DNA of 64,000 nucleotides from Limnephilus marmoratus (taxonomy: Eukaryota; Arthropoda; Insecta; Trichoptera; Limnephilidae): assembly GCA_917880885.1 (NCBI GenBank), contig OU862917.1, positions 32,414,104 to 32,478,103 of the forward strand, written 5' to 3'. Made by a program: the position numbers and the translations under genes. This document shows positions 11,819 through 23,700 of this stretch, piece after piece. The first letter of the stretch is position 1, and each line of letters begins with the position of its first letter. The notes under the pieces were generated by a model, which saw only the letters and a program-made list of their open reading frames with translations, did not search any database and was not told the DNA's origin.

Positions 11819-14085
11819 TTGGAGCTTACATTAATTTATTTGTAGCTAAATAGGTTTTCATCTGGAGGGATGGATATTTACATACAGGTAGTTTTTTGTC
11901 TTTATTTCTGTTAGAAATAACATTCAATATTCCATCGTGTGTATTGCCGCAAACGCACAACCCATTATATGTGCAGTAGTCGTGGAAAAAAGATATCTAT
12001 GGCGAAATCCGCCCCTTCTGCCGATGAAATAACCGGCACCCGGCACCGGTCTACCAAAAAGCTGAAAATTGACTGAAATTGGTTGGGAAGAGAAGATGCT
12101 GGAAAACGTGAAGTATGTGAAGCAATTGCCTATTATTTTTTGGTTAGTAAGATGGCTATATCAATTTAAAGTATAGCTTGATTTTAAATTTTTAGTTCTG
12201 TCTTTTTTGTATCATCCCTTATTTTAAATTGAAATGATAAAACCGTTTGACTATTTGTCAAGCCCCTTGCAGATGTCTGTTATGGGGTGTGTTGGATAGT
12301 TTCCCTCACAGCAATTATTGTAATCCAGTGTTGCGTGATATCTTCTATGGTAAAGCCTTTTCTCCGGCGTGAACCCCATAAGCCGCCAAGTAAAAGGGTA
12401 TAGGATTCTTTCCAGGCCTAAATAATTATTCCTTTGGCGGGCTTAGAAAATATGCTATGGGATAGGTACTCGTGCCTTACTCCGAGCTCAGAAAAAATGC
12501 CACTATTTTATTGAAAAAGTTTTCTATTCCGTCGTGTATAAACTCAATTGCGGTAAATTTAGCAAAAGAGGCTACAAAAATAATTATTTTCTTGCAGAAA
12601 TCATAATTATGTCTTGGTAGTACCTATTCATTATCAAAATCACAGGCAACGATGGTGAGTATTACTTGAATATACGTATTAAAATTTTGTTAGTATGATT
12701 TTTTTTGGTATGAATGTTTTCTTGACATGATCTTTTCTACTAAATTTTACATTTTTGTAAGAACAAAAATGGTATTTCCGGTTTCATGCCTGAAACTGTT
12801 GTTTTTTTCCTTTTAGATGTACGTGCCTTCTATACAACTAGAAACTAGAGAGATAATTCTAGGGTTCAACATGTCGTTGGAAGCACAGTTAAGATGAATT
12901 GGACATGGGTGGGTCGGAAGGTCTAGCATGAATGATCGATAAAACCCTACATCAATACGATATTGACCAAATTCGTCATCTATGGTCAGTTATCAATATT
13001 TGCGAGCACGTTCAAGCATGGTTGTTAGATATTCCAATCGATGATCGATACATTTTAGCGCGGCTTCCACAGTATAAGATAAGTTGCAGTTAACTGTCAA
13101 TGTACACATATTTTTAATATTGTCGTTCGTGGTGCTATATTACTGGCTATTTAATGAACGGATTGAACCAACGAAGCTCTTAGAAGTCATATACGCGATC
13201 CATCGGGGAGGGATTTTTACCGGTAATTCCGTGTCCAAAAATGCTATTATTATAAAACTGCGACATTCAATGCTAGATCCGCCTATGTGTGTCAATTGCA
13301 CTCACCCTCCACTTATTAAAATCAGGTCAATTCCATTCGATCTTCCAAGAAATGTGCGGAAAAAATATACTGGTTGAAATACAAATCGTTTTTGTACAAA
13401 TATACTGGTTTGTACTACAACGATGACGTGACTTACAATCTCTCGCCGGCACTAGTATAATAGATAAAATGCCAACAGCAAAATTAATTTAACACAATAC
13501 TTCATACTACAAAAATACTTTACTTGACAATCACCCTTAAGAGGTAATAGCACCGGTGAGAAATCTCGACGGTAGGTATTTTAAAAAATTCTCGCTATCG
13601 CACCGCGCTCAAAAAAGAACTAGCTATCGATGTGTTGGTGAGACCACGTGAGTGTTTGGCTTGTACACCCTCTCGCCCCCTTTGCGTCTCATGCCTACCG
13701 TCTTTCGCCTCATACCGCCATATCCAATATTCTGTTTAGATAAAGCATGTTTCGACTTATTTCGTCGCTAATGAAGTTTTTGAATCGGCCTTGCGGTGTG
13801 ACAGAAAAAGGGCCCATTATTTTTAAACGCACGAGGTCTGCTATTGTCGGTTATTTATAAATATCGTCGATAGGTATTGTAACAATGTCTTCTGTTCACG
13901 CTTATTACCGACAAATTACGAATTATTTTACTAGAACTCTATGTAGGTTAGTAGTTTTAAAGTTTTCACTGTATTTGCGTTTATAAATATGCAGTCAAAC
14001 CAACTACATCGAATTATTATATACATACATATGATTATTCTCTATGATACATTAGTTATTATTGACAATTAGTATTAACCTCTCA
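11819..14085. other. unassigned DNA
   Basis: A segment near 12840-12950 (QLR-stop-IGHG in one frame) vaguely resembles the C-terminal RWxGH motif of LINE ORFs, too weak to call. A 97-codon ORF at 13084-13377 begins with a hydrophobic stretch (IFLILSFVVLYYWLF) but matches nothing I know and has no supporting context. Confidence 0.3.
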
Positions 14086-14262
14086 GGCCTCGGGCCTGTT
14101 TTTCGAAAAGTCAAAATATTTCCGCTTTCCAATAAATTCCAAATAACTTTAATATTTGTGAACGCATCCGAAAACTAAAAACTGTTTTTGAAAGATGATG
14201 AAATACGCTTTCAAATTTTATAATTCGAAATAAACATATAATTTTGTTTTTATTTTATTAAT

Positions 14263-14566
14263 AACGCAGACCCGGCCACACGTTGCTGTGGCTAACGAAA
14301 CACAACGCCATTTACCCAACCTTTATAAAATCCACACCATCCGCTCGCCAGCTGCCCGCTGCGCGCTGCCCTTTGCCTAAATTGAATATTTGAATTTCTT
14401 GGCTTTTCTCTACTATAATAAGCATTTATTATACACATAAACCTTCCTCTTAAATCACTCTATCTATTGGTGAAAACCGCATGAAAATCTGTTGCGTAGT
14501 TTAAAAGATTTATGCGCACATACATTTTGAGCGACTTCATTTTATACTATGTAATGATGATGATAC
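14263..14566 (-). mobile_element. non-autonomous Helitron, subfamily A
   Basis: Same family as 8077-8360; the left edge keeps GCAGACCCGGCCACACG but has lost the CTA of the CTAG end. A short internal duplication (GCCCGCTGCGCGCTGCCC) distinguishes it. Confidence 0.6.
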
Positions 14567-15375
14567 CACAAAACTTAAATTTCTACTCATATAATTTGGC
14601 ACTTACCTATCTTATTAAAAAAAAAACTCAAAAATGCATATGCAACAAAAATGTATTTTTGACCGATTATCTCTATCTCTACATATTATAAAGTCCCCCG
14701 CGCCATCTGTCTGTCTATTCGCGATAAACTCGAAAACTACTGAACGGATTTTCCTGCGGTTTTCACCAATATACAGAGTATTTCGTGAGGAAGGTTTAAG
14801 TATGCAATTTGTCAATGATTTGTGTAAATTGGTTGAAACATAACGATAATTGTTAGAAGTGTCGGAAATAAGTCCAGCCGCCTGGTAGCTTTCATCGAAA
14901 ACGCTGCACAATCCTTTTGGGATATAACCAGGGCTGGGCAAAATACATGCTTTGCTGTAATTGAAATACAAATTACAAAATACTTTTTCGCATGTATTTA
15001 AAATACGAAATACAAAATACTTTCAAGTCATGTATTTGAAATACAAAATACAAAATACAGTATTTTAACCATTTTTTTCTTTCAAATACAAAATACAAAT
15101 TACAAAATACAAAATACATTTGGTTTTGGTAGAACCTTTGGTTGCAATAAATTGTCATAAATGCCCTTATCTAAGGGTGCGTTTAAATAGAAGCAATGTT
15201 GAGCAGAGTGAAACAGAGACGTGCAAAAATTGACCAATCATATTGCTCAAAAGACACATCTCATCTCCGCTTCACTTGTAAAATTTGTGGTAAAGGACTC
15301 AGGTGTTAGGTAATATAATAATAATATATTATTATTATAACACGACATTTGTATAGCGCTATTTTGTTTTATTTC

Positions 15376-16290
15376 TAGTGACCGACCGAAGGTTCGGTTT
15401 CGGTTTCGTCAAGGTTCGGTAAAAAAATCTAGTTTCGGCATCAGTTTCGGTTTCGGCAGAAAATCTGCCGAACCTTCGGCCGCACCGAAACTCTGCATTT
15501 GTGAATTATCGCGTGCCGTTTGACTGACTTCCGGTGAGTTCGTGGCTCGTGTGTCATCCACCATCATCAACTGAGTTCGCTGGCCGGTCCGGCGTGCTTG
15601 TATTGTGAGTTTATGTAATCACAAACTTCAATTATTTTTATTTATTTCATTCTATATTTAATTTTATTTAACAAGTGTAAATAAAAATTAAAATCTAATC
15701 TCCTTCAACGGAAGCGATCTTCTGAATAGTCCCTCCTTTGATGTGCTTGGTGTAAGGCCCTCCGTTCATGGAGATACTTACAATCTTCGTAATTGTGACG
15801 AAACCACAAGTACCCTGTTGATATACATACTACTTTTTAATGCTAGTCTCCGTACACGGCGCTATCCGAAATATACTATATAGTCACATGAGAACGGGTC
15901 GTTTCTATGACTCATTCTTGAGTTCAACAGCTCGGCTGTGGAACCCGGCCTCTATGTTTCCTCCCTCCTTCCTCTCCCCAAAAAGACCCTCCATACAGCA
16001 TCTTCAAAGATGACATACGCCCTGAGGGAAATTATTTTTCTCTGGGTCTCTCATGTGGAGTTAATGTAAAAAAATGTTGTGATTGTAAACGCAATTAAAA
16101 TTATAGTACTCAATTTATGAGGTCCTTACTTTATAGTGAATAAAAGTGTAAAAAATAAGCCGAATTTCAGTAAACAATAGATTTTTAACATGTCTAAAAA
16201 AGTTTCGGTTTCGGTTTCGGCCGAAACTGAGAAAGATATCGAATATTCGGTTTCGTTTTCGGTAGAAAATCCTGTTTCGGTCGGACACTA
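15376..16290. mobile_element. second hAT element nested inside the first
   Basis: Ends TAGTGACCGACCGAA and the complement of TTTCGGTCGGACACTA form inverted repeats; flanks TTTATTTC (15368-15375) and GTTATTTC (16291-16298) agree at 7 of 8. Subterminal zones are built of TTCGGTTTCGG repeats. The interior (about 15700-16060) carries a family-B-like fragment. Confidence 0.8.
15870..16060 (+). pseudogene. possible LINE C-terminal fragment carried inside a hAT element
   Basis: In one frame the sequence reads GRFYDSFLSSTARLWNPAS followed by MFPPSF, which resembles the extreme C-terminus of several LINE ORF2 proteins (R-L-W-N-x-L-P, then V-F-P). A stop follows soon after. The adjoining CCTTCCTCTCC... 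AAAAAGACCCTCCATACAGC is the reverse complement of family B, which suggests that family B is a LINE 3' end. Confidence 0.4.
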
Positions 16291-16918
16291 GTTATTTCAC
16301 TTCAAGTGCGCTCTACTGTAATTAACTTAAAAATAGTTTAGTATTCAGTCAAATTATTCCTATAGTGCTTGATCTAATACTATGACACAAAAATGTACAA
16401 TACAAAGCAATGACAAGCATTACATAATATGATACAAATATGATAGAAAATGTACAATAACAGTGCTATTATAGCACAGGACGTGTTGCCAACTCTAAAT
16501 ATTAACACACATAACATATAGCTCTGGATTCTAGCGTTTTTAGTCTACGTATTATCTATGTCAGTTTATTTTTCATTATCATTATTAAGATCGCTAAATG
16601 TATTTGAAAATGTATTTTGAAGCCATAAGTATTTGAAATACAAATTACAAAATACCTCAGCCCCATGTAATTGAAATACCAATTACAAAATACATTTTTA
16701 GGAAGTAATTGAAATACAAATACAAAATACGTATTTGTATTTCAAATACGTATTTCAATTACAAGTATTTCAAATACTGCCCAGCCCTGGATATAACAAA
16801 ACAATTAATGGTGGGATATTCCTCTTTTATAGATCTACAAAAAAGTCCGCGAAGGCATATATCTATCTTTTACGGATAGCTTACTATACACATTATATCT
16901 AAAATGCAATTGATAAGA

Positions 16919-17310
16919 ATAATAAGATAAGAAGATAGAATGCGTATAGTAAAAGATAGATATATGCCATCGCGGACTTTTTTGTAGATCTATAAAAGAG
17001 GAATATCCCACCAAGCGTTGTTTTGTTACATCCCAAAAGGATTAGGCAGCGTTTTCGATGAAAGCTACCAGGCGGCTGGAATTTTTCCGACACTTCTAAC
17101 AATTATCGTTATGTTTCAACCAATTTACACAAATCCTTGACAAATTACATACGTAAACCTTCCTCACGAAACACTCTATCTATTGGTGAAAACCGCATGA
17201 AAATCCGTTCAGTAGTTTTCGAGTTTATCGCGAACAGACAGACAGACAGACAGACAGAAAGACGGCGCGGGGGACTTTACTTTATAATATGTAGAGATAA
17301 AAAAGGTTTA
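16919..17310 (-). mobile_element. Helitron, subfamily C, inverted partner
   Basis: Reverse-orientation copy of the element at 14676. Its 5' end is at the right (TCTCTACATATTATAAAGT on the minus strand), with a CAGACAGACAGACAGACAG run. The two copies meet near 16897-16919 at a short spacer. Confidence 0.65.
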
Positions 17311-17420
17311 AAAATAGCCCACCTTAAGTTTTTTTCTAATTAAAATTACGATAACGAAAAAGATAAAAGCACTTACATATTTTATTAGACAATTAAATCT
17401 AAATGGATTTATTGTGTTGT

Positions 17421-17829
17421 GTGTATCATACGTGTGAGTTGACATGTTTGTAAATAATAATGTTTAAAATGTTAGATATATCGCTTGCTGAGGTTTGATT
17501 TGTACTCCTGTATTTTTGAGTTTCTTTAAGCAGTAAATACAAAAAAGGATGTGTTAGTTCGTTCAAAATTCAATAAAAAATGTTGGTCTTTTACCTATAG
17601 ATAGATTTACCTACACATTTTTTTTAAATATTTATTACAGTCAGTTTGAAATAAAGGAAACAAATATATAATTTTTTTAAACTTCAAAACTTTTTATTTT
17701 TATTTTCAACTTTATAAAACCTTAAATTGTAATATTTAATTACATGAAGACAATATTAGCGAAACTTCAACCCAAGGCTTCAGGCCCAACTTCATAGTAC
17801 AAAAAAAAGTGCAAAAATCACTTACTTCG
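17421..17829. other. unassigned AT-rich DNA
   Basis: Nothing recognised. Confidence 0.35.
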
Positions 17830-19250
17830 CAATTTTTGCAATAAAATAAAAGCACTTAGAAAAAAAACCAACAACGCTAAAGGCTTTGTACCAGTTCACA
17901 TAAGGAAAAAGGTTGAAGCAAACGTTTTACGTATGAGAAAAGCTATAGTTTGAGCAGTAAATTACAGAAAAGAGCAAGAAAACACGGCACAAAGTGATAA
18001 AGTAAAAAATCTGAAAATGGACAAAAAAATGCCGCAAACCATGTTTTTGGTGATCATACAAAATGTTCGTCATACTATTGCAAGTCGGAGAAGTATACTA
18101 ATGATCCAAATTTAGTAAGCGATCTTCAAGATTGTGGAACAGGACTGATATTCAACAATTATTGTCGTCTCTAATAGCAAATGCAGAAAGTCTTATTATT
18201 AACGTGACAAATAACACTGTGGAGCAATTCAACAACGTTATAGCCAAATTTATAGGCGGAAAAAGAGCAAATTTTACAAAAATGGGATAACTTCAGCAGT
18301 TGAGCTTCTTGAGCAGTAACTTCGTGGAATAGTGAAATGACAACCCATTCACGAATACAAAAAAAATCCAAGGCCACAGTCCTGGCAACTACACGAAGCA
18401 TTTTATTGAAAGAAAACGACGTTCGAAGGAGACAATACAGAGGTGTCGAAAAATAAAACTAAGGTATTACGAAAACACGACAGAAAAGAGAAAAAAAGTT
18501 GCAGGGCCTGATGAAAATTATGGTCAATTGGAATTAGATCCAGATATGCCAGCTGAATTATTTGAAACGATAAAGAGGAATTTTTCAAAGAATTATCTCC
18601 ATCGAATAAGGATGAACTCGAAAGGAATACGGTGGGCCAAAGCAATAATAATTTGTGGACAATTGAAAGGCGTAAGCGGCTTACAGCTTCTAACTTTGGA
18701 CAAAAATATGTAAGCTACGGCCAAAAACTTCAGTTGCGAGAGTATTAAACTCGCTACTGTACTCGCCATTTAAAGGAAATATGGCCACAAATTATGGGAA
18801 AGAAAATGAAAACCAAGCAATTGAGCAATTTACAAAAGAAACAAAATTAGAGGTATTCGCCTGTGGACTATTTATCGATGAAAACAAAAACTTTTTAGCG
18901 GCAAGTCCGGATGGCCTTTTTGGCAAGGATTCTATAATTGAAGTGAAATGCCCATATAGTATAGTAAATATGTCACCAGAAGAAGGATTTGAACAAAAAA
19001 AATTGATAACTGTAAAATTGAAGACAATGCTTCAACATTAAAACGGAAACACAATTACTTCTACCAAGTACAAGGCCAGTTACACATTACTCGTCGTAAA
19101 TACTGTTATTTTGTCGTGTGGAGTCCTAAAGGTTTGCCGTATGAAAAAATTGAAAGGGACGATTCAATCTGGCAAAAAATTGAACCACTGTTAGAAAAAC
19201 TTCTACCACCAATGCCTTTTACCAGAAACAATTGACGGTCGCATATCAAG
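17830..19250 (+). pseudogene. decayed YqaJ-type nuclease gene of transposon origin
   Basis: Pieces in different + frames, in order, resemble a protein family common in insects and often linked to transposons. They are HVFGDHTKCSSYYCKSEKY (from about 18040, a C/H-rich segment), ESLIINVTNNTVEQFNNVI then KFIGGKRANF (about 18190-18275), a DPDMP segment (18540), and then YGKENENQAI, CGLFIDE, ASPDGLFG and IIEVKCPYS (18796-18960). ASPDG and the E-V-K motif form the core of the YqaJ/lambda-exonuclease fold, with D and E-x-K as metal ligands. A tail with YFVVW-like coding (19100) follows. At least three frameshifts and several stops break it. An AATAAA signal lies at 19326. Likely a relic of a domesticated or transposon-carried nuclease, not a working gene. 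Confidence 0.65.
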
Positions 19251-19429
19251 AAATTTACCGGCGAGAGAAAGATCTAAATCATAAATTGTTTAAAATTCAT
19301 TGTATAGTGGTAAAAAATTTTGTACAATAAAGTGTTTACAAACAAAAAATTTCAATTAATCACTGAATGTAAGCGACTCTCAACTAAAAATTTGAAACAG
19401 ATTTTTTTTAAAAACATAAACCTCACATT

Positions 19430-19825
19430 GGAGGCACCGAGGAAAAATAATCGCTCAGGGACTTTGTTGGAGAAGTTGTTGGACATCATTGGAGAAGCTG
19501 TGTGGAGGGTATTTTTAGGATAAGGAAGGAAAGGAAGTTTTGGGTAGGGAAAAGGTAGGTAAAAGTATGAAATGATGGTGGAGAGTCCAGCTGTAGAGAT
19601 CAAAAGATCTTCCTCTTCCAGTTTCTCCCAATCCGGCCCGCCACGCAGTAAGTGGACAAAATTATCCGCCACCAAAACCCATGCAGACCTCATCCGTGAA
19701 CCCGGGAACCCAGGCTCTGTCACCAAACATAGAGGACCACTTGCGGTGACCAAGTGGCGGGGGTGTTGGTTATCCAATAAATGGTTCCCGGGGCGATGGT
19801 ACCTAAAACGCCTCCCAAATTGAAA
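19430..19825 (+). repeat. family B dispersed repeat
   Basis: Contains the family B landmarks GGAGAAGCTGTGTGGAGGGT, an AAGGAAGGAAAGGAAGTT segment, CAATCCGGCCCGCCACGCAG, and TTATCCAATAAATGGTTCCC. Related copies lie at 21360, 23180 (reverse), 24215, 26950, 41265 and 42405. It has no intact ORF. The minus-strand ORF over it is an antisense by-product. Confidence 0.6.
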
Positions 19826-20975
19826 ATTTATTATAGTACTTGACATAAAAAAATTTAATTTTGCACAATTTTAGTATGAAAGCTCGGTCAGTATTGGTAT
19901 ACCGCGATGAGTCACTAAACAGAAAAAAAACGAATAAAAAATATCGATTACTCGGGCAAGGACAACACTAGTCTACCGATAAAATTCTTTACATCACTAC
20001 TTCGCATTATATGTATGTATTTGTCAAAACCCACGTTCCCCGGCCCCCCTCAGGAGAAATGAGCGAAAGGGACACCTGCACGTCGGGCCGAAAATACCTA
20101 AATAAAATCTTCGAAATCGATGTTTTGTATTCCCCATTTTTCTTCTCCAAAACTGGACGGATTTAAAAATTTTTTTTCACTAACTGTATTAAAAGAAAAT
20201 ATTCTATGTCGGTACGTTTTGCTTTTTTTCAAAATACATTGTTTAGTTTGTATACTGAACGTTTTTTGACGGCGTTTAAATTAGGCAATTTTATTCATTT
20301 TTGGAAGGTCGTAACTTCTATGAGAAGTAAATTATCAAAAAAAACAATACGTACCGACACGCTAGTGGTCAATATCTATATTATGTAAAAAAAAATTTTG
20401 CTCTAGGGTCAAAATCCAGAGAGATAAACGGGGAATACGTTTGTATAGAAAAGCGCAGCTAGTATTTCCTCTTAAAACAAGATCTGCAGAAGTAAATCTG
20501 AGACATCCATATGACGCTATACTCAATCACTTCCTTTGACGGGTTCCATTTTTCTTCTGATGATCAAGTTGTCAGATGGAAAAAATGGGTTACATCTCCC
20601 TCTGCGGAGGGCACATGCTAAACAAAACCAATTTCCTCTTTGACTTTGAATATAATACCATAACTGACTGATGCAGTAATCTCGATACCCCGATTATTAA
20701 TCTACCCTATTATGGCGCATTGACCTAGTTAAGCAGCAACAGCGCAACGACATGTTGTGATCTTGGCATGTATTTTAATTATGTATTGATGGGACAATTT
20801 TGTATCGCGTCGTTCAATAATGAAATCACTTCAAGAACACGTCACGGGAAAATGGATTATGGCAACTTGTAACGGGGAATGTGAGGAGGAAGGCTGTTGA
20901 AATAACGGCCGAGACGTCCAAATGTTCGTCTGCAGATTTGGATTAATTAATATCATTTTGGCAGCGTAAGGCTTT
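19826..20975. other. unassigned DNA
   Basis: No supported gene or repeat. Confidence 0.35.
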
Positions 20976-21285
20976 AATTTTTGAAGTAAAACTTCTTTAT
21001 GCACGCTTGACTTGGGAAGTAAGCTGGTGAATGCGTGACGAGAGCGTTACGAAAAGCGAGGCGAACGCTTCGTATATTACTGTATGGGCAATAGAGACAG
21101 GCGAGCACACATTTTCTTTCTATCTTTCTCTCATAGCCAGTTACGTTACACAGTGCAGGCCTATTGTCTGTATCACACTGAAGGAGCAAGAGAGAGCAGT
21201 GCGCGCGCAAAATTTCTTTCTCTCTTCCTATCATATAGATGGAGCAGAAGTTTTACTTCAGTTGTGTGGTCTAAAGCACACTCGT
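20976..21285 (+). mobile_element. short interspersed element, copy 1 (inner ends GAAGTAAAACTTC)
   Basis: Starts near TTTTTGAAGTAAAACTTCTT and carries the inverted motif AGAAGTTTTACTTCA at 21248, then GTTGTGTGGTCTAAAGCACA. The inside has AGAGAGAAAG-like and CTTTCTCTC tracts. A second copy is inverted at 45088-45372. No protein coding; overlapping ORFs differ between the copies. Class unclear. Confidence 0.55.
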
Positions 21286-21359
21286 TTAAATTTTATTAAA
21301 GTTTATAATGAAGTACGAAAAAATCCATTAAAAAAATTATATATTTACTATTTTTACAT

Positions 21360-21775
21360 TAGCTCCACGCATAATTTCTATCGGGGTCTAAGTCATATTA
21401 GGGAATGCTATTTGGAGGGTCTTTTTAAGGAAAGGAAGGAGAGGAAGTTCTGGGAAGGATAAAAGGCAGGAATCTGGGGGTCAATGTGTCCAGGAGTGAC
21501 GGACGTATGAATCCATCCCTCTAACGGCGGTGCAAGGCGATGGGTCGAGAGAATCCGGCTGGAGAGCCAAAAGGCCTCCCTCAACCAGTCTCTCTCTCAA
21601 TCCGGCCCGCCATACAGCAGGTGGGCAAACGCATCCGCCGCCAAAACCCGGACAATCCTCAGTCCATTAACTCGGACTGAACGTAGCGAACTACTTGGGG
21701 TGACCTATGACAGAGGTATTGGTTATCCAATAAATGGTTCCCGGGCGGCTGTACCCATACCCGCCTCCCAAATTA
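21360..21775 (+). repeat. family B dispersed repeat
   Basis: Well-preserved copy: begins at TAGCTCCACGCATAA and ends at the CATACCCGCCTCCCAAATT segment that also closes the 42405 copy. Landmarks CAATCCGGCCCGCC and TTATCCAATAAATGGTTCCC are present. Read on the minus strand it may be a LINE 3' end. Confidence 0.65.
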
Positions 21776-22183
21776 AAATCAATTGATCAAATCCTTACAA
21801 ATAATATCGCGGGGCTCGCCAAAGTCTAAGGCCACGTCCGCATAGGCAGGCGGCTTCTTAGCGCCTAGAGCCTAGCGAGTCACCTAGCGAGTAGCTTAGT
21901 AAAACGAACGTTCTCGAATTTTAGCGACCGGCCGCACTGCGCGCTTGGCGCCTAGATAGTCGCTTGGCGTGTATCCAGGTAAACCAACGTGTTGGTTTTT
22001 TGCCACTAGGCGCGAGGCATTTTAGAAGAAAAAATTGGATGAAATATTATTAGACAGTTGTCAGAAACTATGGGAAGATGTAGCAATCTAAGTAGAAAAA
22101 GATGGTTAGTACTAAAAAGTGATTTATTTATGATGAGATTTTTTTTTTCATTGAGAAGTTAATTGTGGTTATGAATTTTCGTG
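21776..22183. other. unassigned DNA, locally GC-rich
   Basis: A stretch near 21830-22020 is rich in CTAGGCG/AGCGACT motifs of unknown nature. No gene. Confidence 0.35.
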
Positions 22184-22360
22184 ATTTGTTTTTGGGATGT
22201 TATGCCATGTTGCAGCTCATCTGCCCTGATGATAGTGGTGATGGACACTGTAACGCTGTCCGAAACTTTGGCTAAAGGAGGTAGCGTAACACGGCATAAC
22301 ACCCCAAAAACAAATATCTAAAATACTTTTGGCCGTGAAAATCTAAAGACGTACCTACAT
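22184..22360 (+). repeat. Penelope-type terminal repeat relic with degenerate hammerhead
   Basis: Arms ATTTGTTTTTGGGATGTTAT (from 22184) and its near complement ending at 22315 form a 30-bp inverted pair. Between them lie CTGATGA (22226-22232), stem-forming GGACA (22243-22247) and TGTCC (22257-22261), and GAAAC (22262-22266). This is a hammerhead core enlarged by about 9 nt before stem II, and the stem III segment is ACTT instead of the palindromic ACGT. It shares GGCCGTGAAAATCT downstream with the copy at 47940-48070. Likely inactive. Confidence 0.55.
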
Positions 22361-23179
22361 GGTTATGAATATTTTAAAAATGAATTTTCTGTAAGTAGCA
22401 GTTTTAGAACTAATTTTGAAAGTGACATCTCGTCAACGTGCCGACAAGCAAATGACCAAGGCACCTGACAAGAAAAATGGAACCCAAATCTAAAATCCAA
22501 ACAAGCGTCACGCAAGCAAATAAACCGCACGTGGTGATATGTCTCACTTCTCCCGGCGGGGCAGTTTACCCCAGCTTACTCTGCGTCCTTACCCTTTGTG
22601 CCAATGTTCCCCTATCTTATATTATTATTTTGTTTACTCCGGAGGTATGTTGTGGTGTGGGCCTGTGTGGTTTTAACGCATTATAAAAGCGGATTCGAAA
22701 GATTTTCGCACGCTTTTTGTGAGGTACACAATAGTCCGGCTGTCCTGAGCCTATGGGACTATTTCTTAAATGTACTTTATAGTATATTTACCGCACATCC
22801 AAGAGTGGTTGATACTCTAAGGACCAGTTTTTTCGCGGAAATTCAAATGTAACTTTGTCATCAATTTGCCATTTAGCGCCATTTTTTTATATTTTAAAGG
22901 TCCCCGTTAAACCCTGGGTCTAGGTGCGTTTCACTTTGTATCAAATTGTAATAAGCTGACGTGCTTAACAACTTCTGCTGATCATAATTTGTTCGAAAGC
23001 TGAAACGGACTTAGAATCGGCATTTAAAGAGAACTTTTTAAATGTCAAAACAACAAAATGGCACTGAATGGCCAATTGATGACAATGTTGCATTTGAATT
23101 TCTGTGCAACAACCCAACCTTAGTATTACTGTAACGAAATGTATTACACGCTCTTTGAAATGTATTTCAGAATCGTTAC
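22361..23179. other. unassigned DNA
   Basis: Two overlapping short + ORFs around 22477-22852 have no known motif. No gene supported. Confidence 0.35.
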
Positions 23180-23700
23180 TGGGAATGGAACCATTTATTG
23201 GATAGCCAGCGCTTCTGCCACAGGTTCGCTACGTTTGGTGACTTAGCACTTTTGGGGTGCCCGAGTTCATCGGGTTAAGTGTTTTCAGGTCTTAGCGGTG
23301 CATGCCCACCAACTGCGTGGTGGGCTGGATTGGGAGAGGCCGGTGTTTGGGGACACCTTTTGACCTATTCAGATGGTTTCTCTCGACCCGTCGCGTCGTC
23401 TTGCACCGCGGTGGGAGGGATAGATTCATACGTCCGTTGCTTCTGGACATACTGACCCCCAGATTCCTACCCACCTTATACCTTCAGAACTTCCTCTCCA
23501 TTCAGAATTGAAATGGCTTTTACCGTGTTTGGTGACCAGATCTGAATAGCCAGGTACTTCCCCACCTTCTTGTTCCCCATCTCCACTCTTCAGCTTCCTT
23601 CCCTCTATCTTCAGACTCACAACATACCCTAATTGGGGATGACATAGTCTCACTGCCTCCAGACGGGAGCAGTTTGGACTCTTGTGCCGTATTCACTTTA
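23180..23700 (-). repeat. family B dispersed repeat, two blocks joined
   Basis: Reverse copy of family B: GGGAATGGAACCATTTATTG at the left, CACCGCGGTGGGAGGGAT in the middle, then TTTGGTGACCAGATCTGAAT and ACCCTAATTGGGGATG at the right. The second block is the type found alone at 24215, 44205 and 49805, so this copy shows that both blocks belong to one element. Confidence 0.6.

Larger units (their letters stand above)
14929..16789. mobile_element. non-autonomous hAT element with exact 8-bp TSD
   Basis: Inverted ends CAGGGCTGGGCA and its complement TGCCCAGCCCTG are flanked by exact GATATAAC duplications (14921-14928 and 16790-16797). Both subterminal regions consist of AAATACAAAATAC repeats. 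No transposase remains; the centre is largely taken up by another hAT element (15376-16290). Confidence 0.85.
14676..16897 (+). mobile_element. Helitron, subfamily C, split by a hAT insertion
   Basis: The 5' part (14676-14928, beginning TCTCTACATATTATAAAGTC) and the rest (16790-16897) form one continuous Helitron when the hAT element 14929-16789 and one target duplication are removed. It lies head-to-head with a second copy on the opposite strand (16919-17310), giving a large interrupted inverted repeat. Confidence 0.7.
14086..17420. repeat. older dispersed repeat broken by nested insertions
   Basis: Pieces at 14086-14261, and 17318-17420 resemble consecutive parts of the sequence at 60650-60960 (for example AAAACTAAAAACTGTTTTTG, then CCCACCTTA and TATTTTATTAGACAA). 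In the 60.6-kb copy these parts are close together. Here a Helitron (14263-14566) and a Helitron pair carrying two hAT elements (14676-17310) lie between them. The nature of the base repeat is unknown. Confidence 0.5.

Noticed and set aside
12840..12950. Another LINE C-terminal fragment
   Set aside because: Only a short QLR-stop-IGHG similarity, too weak to support.
19352..19846. 164-codon minus ORF
   Set aside because: Antisense to family B and its 5' flank, with no protein motif; other family B copies do not keep the frame.
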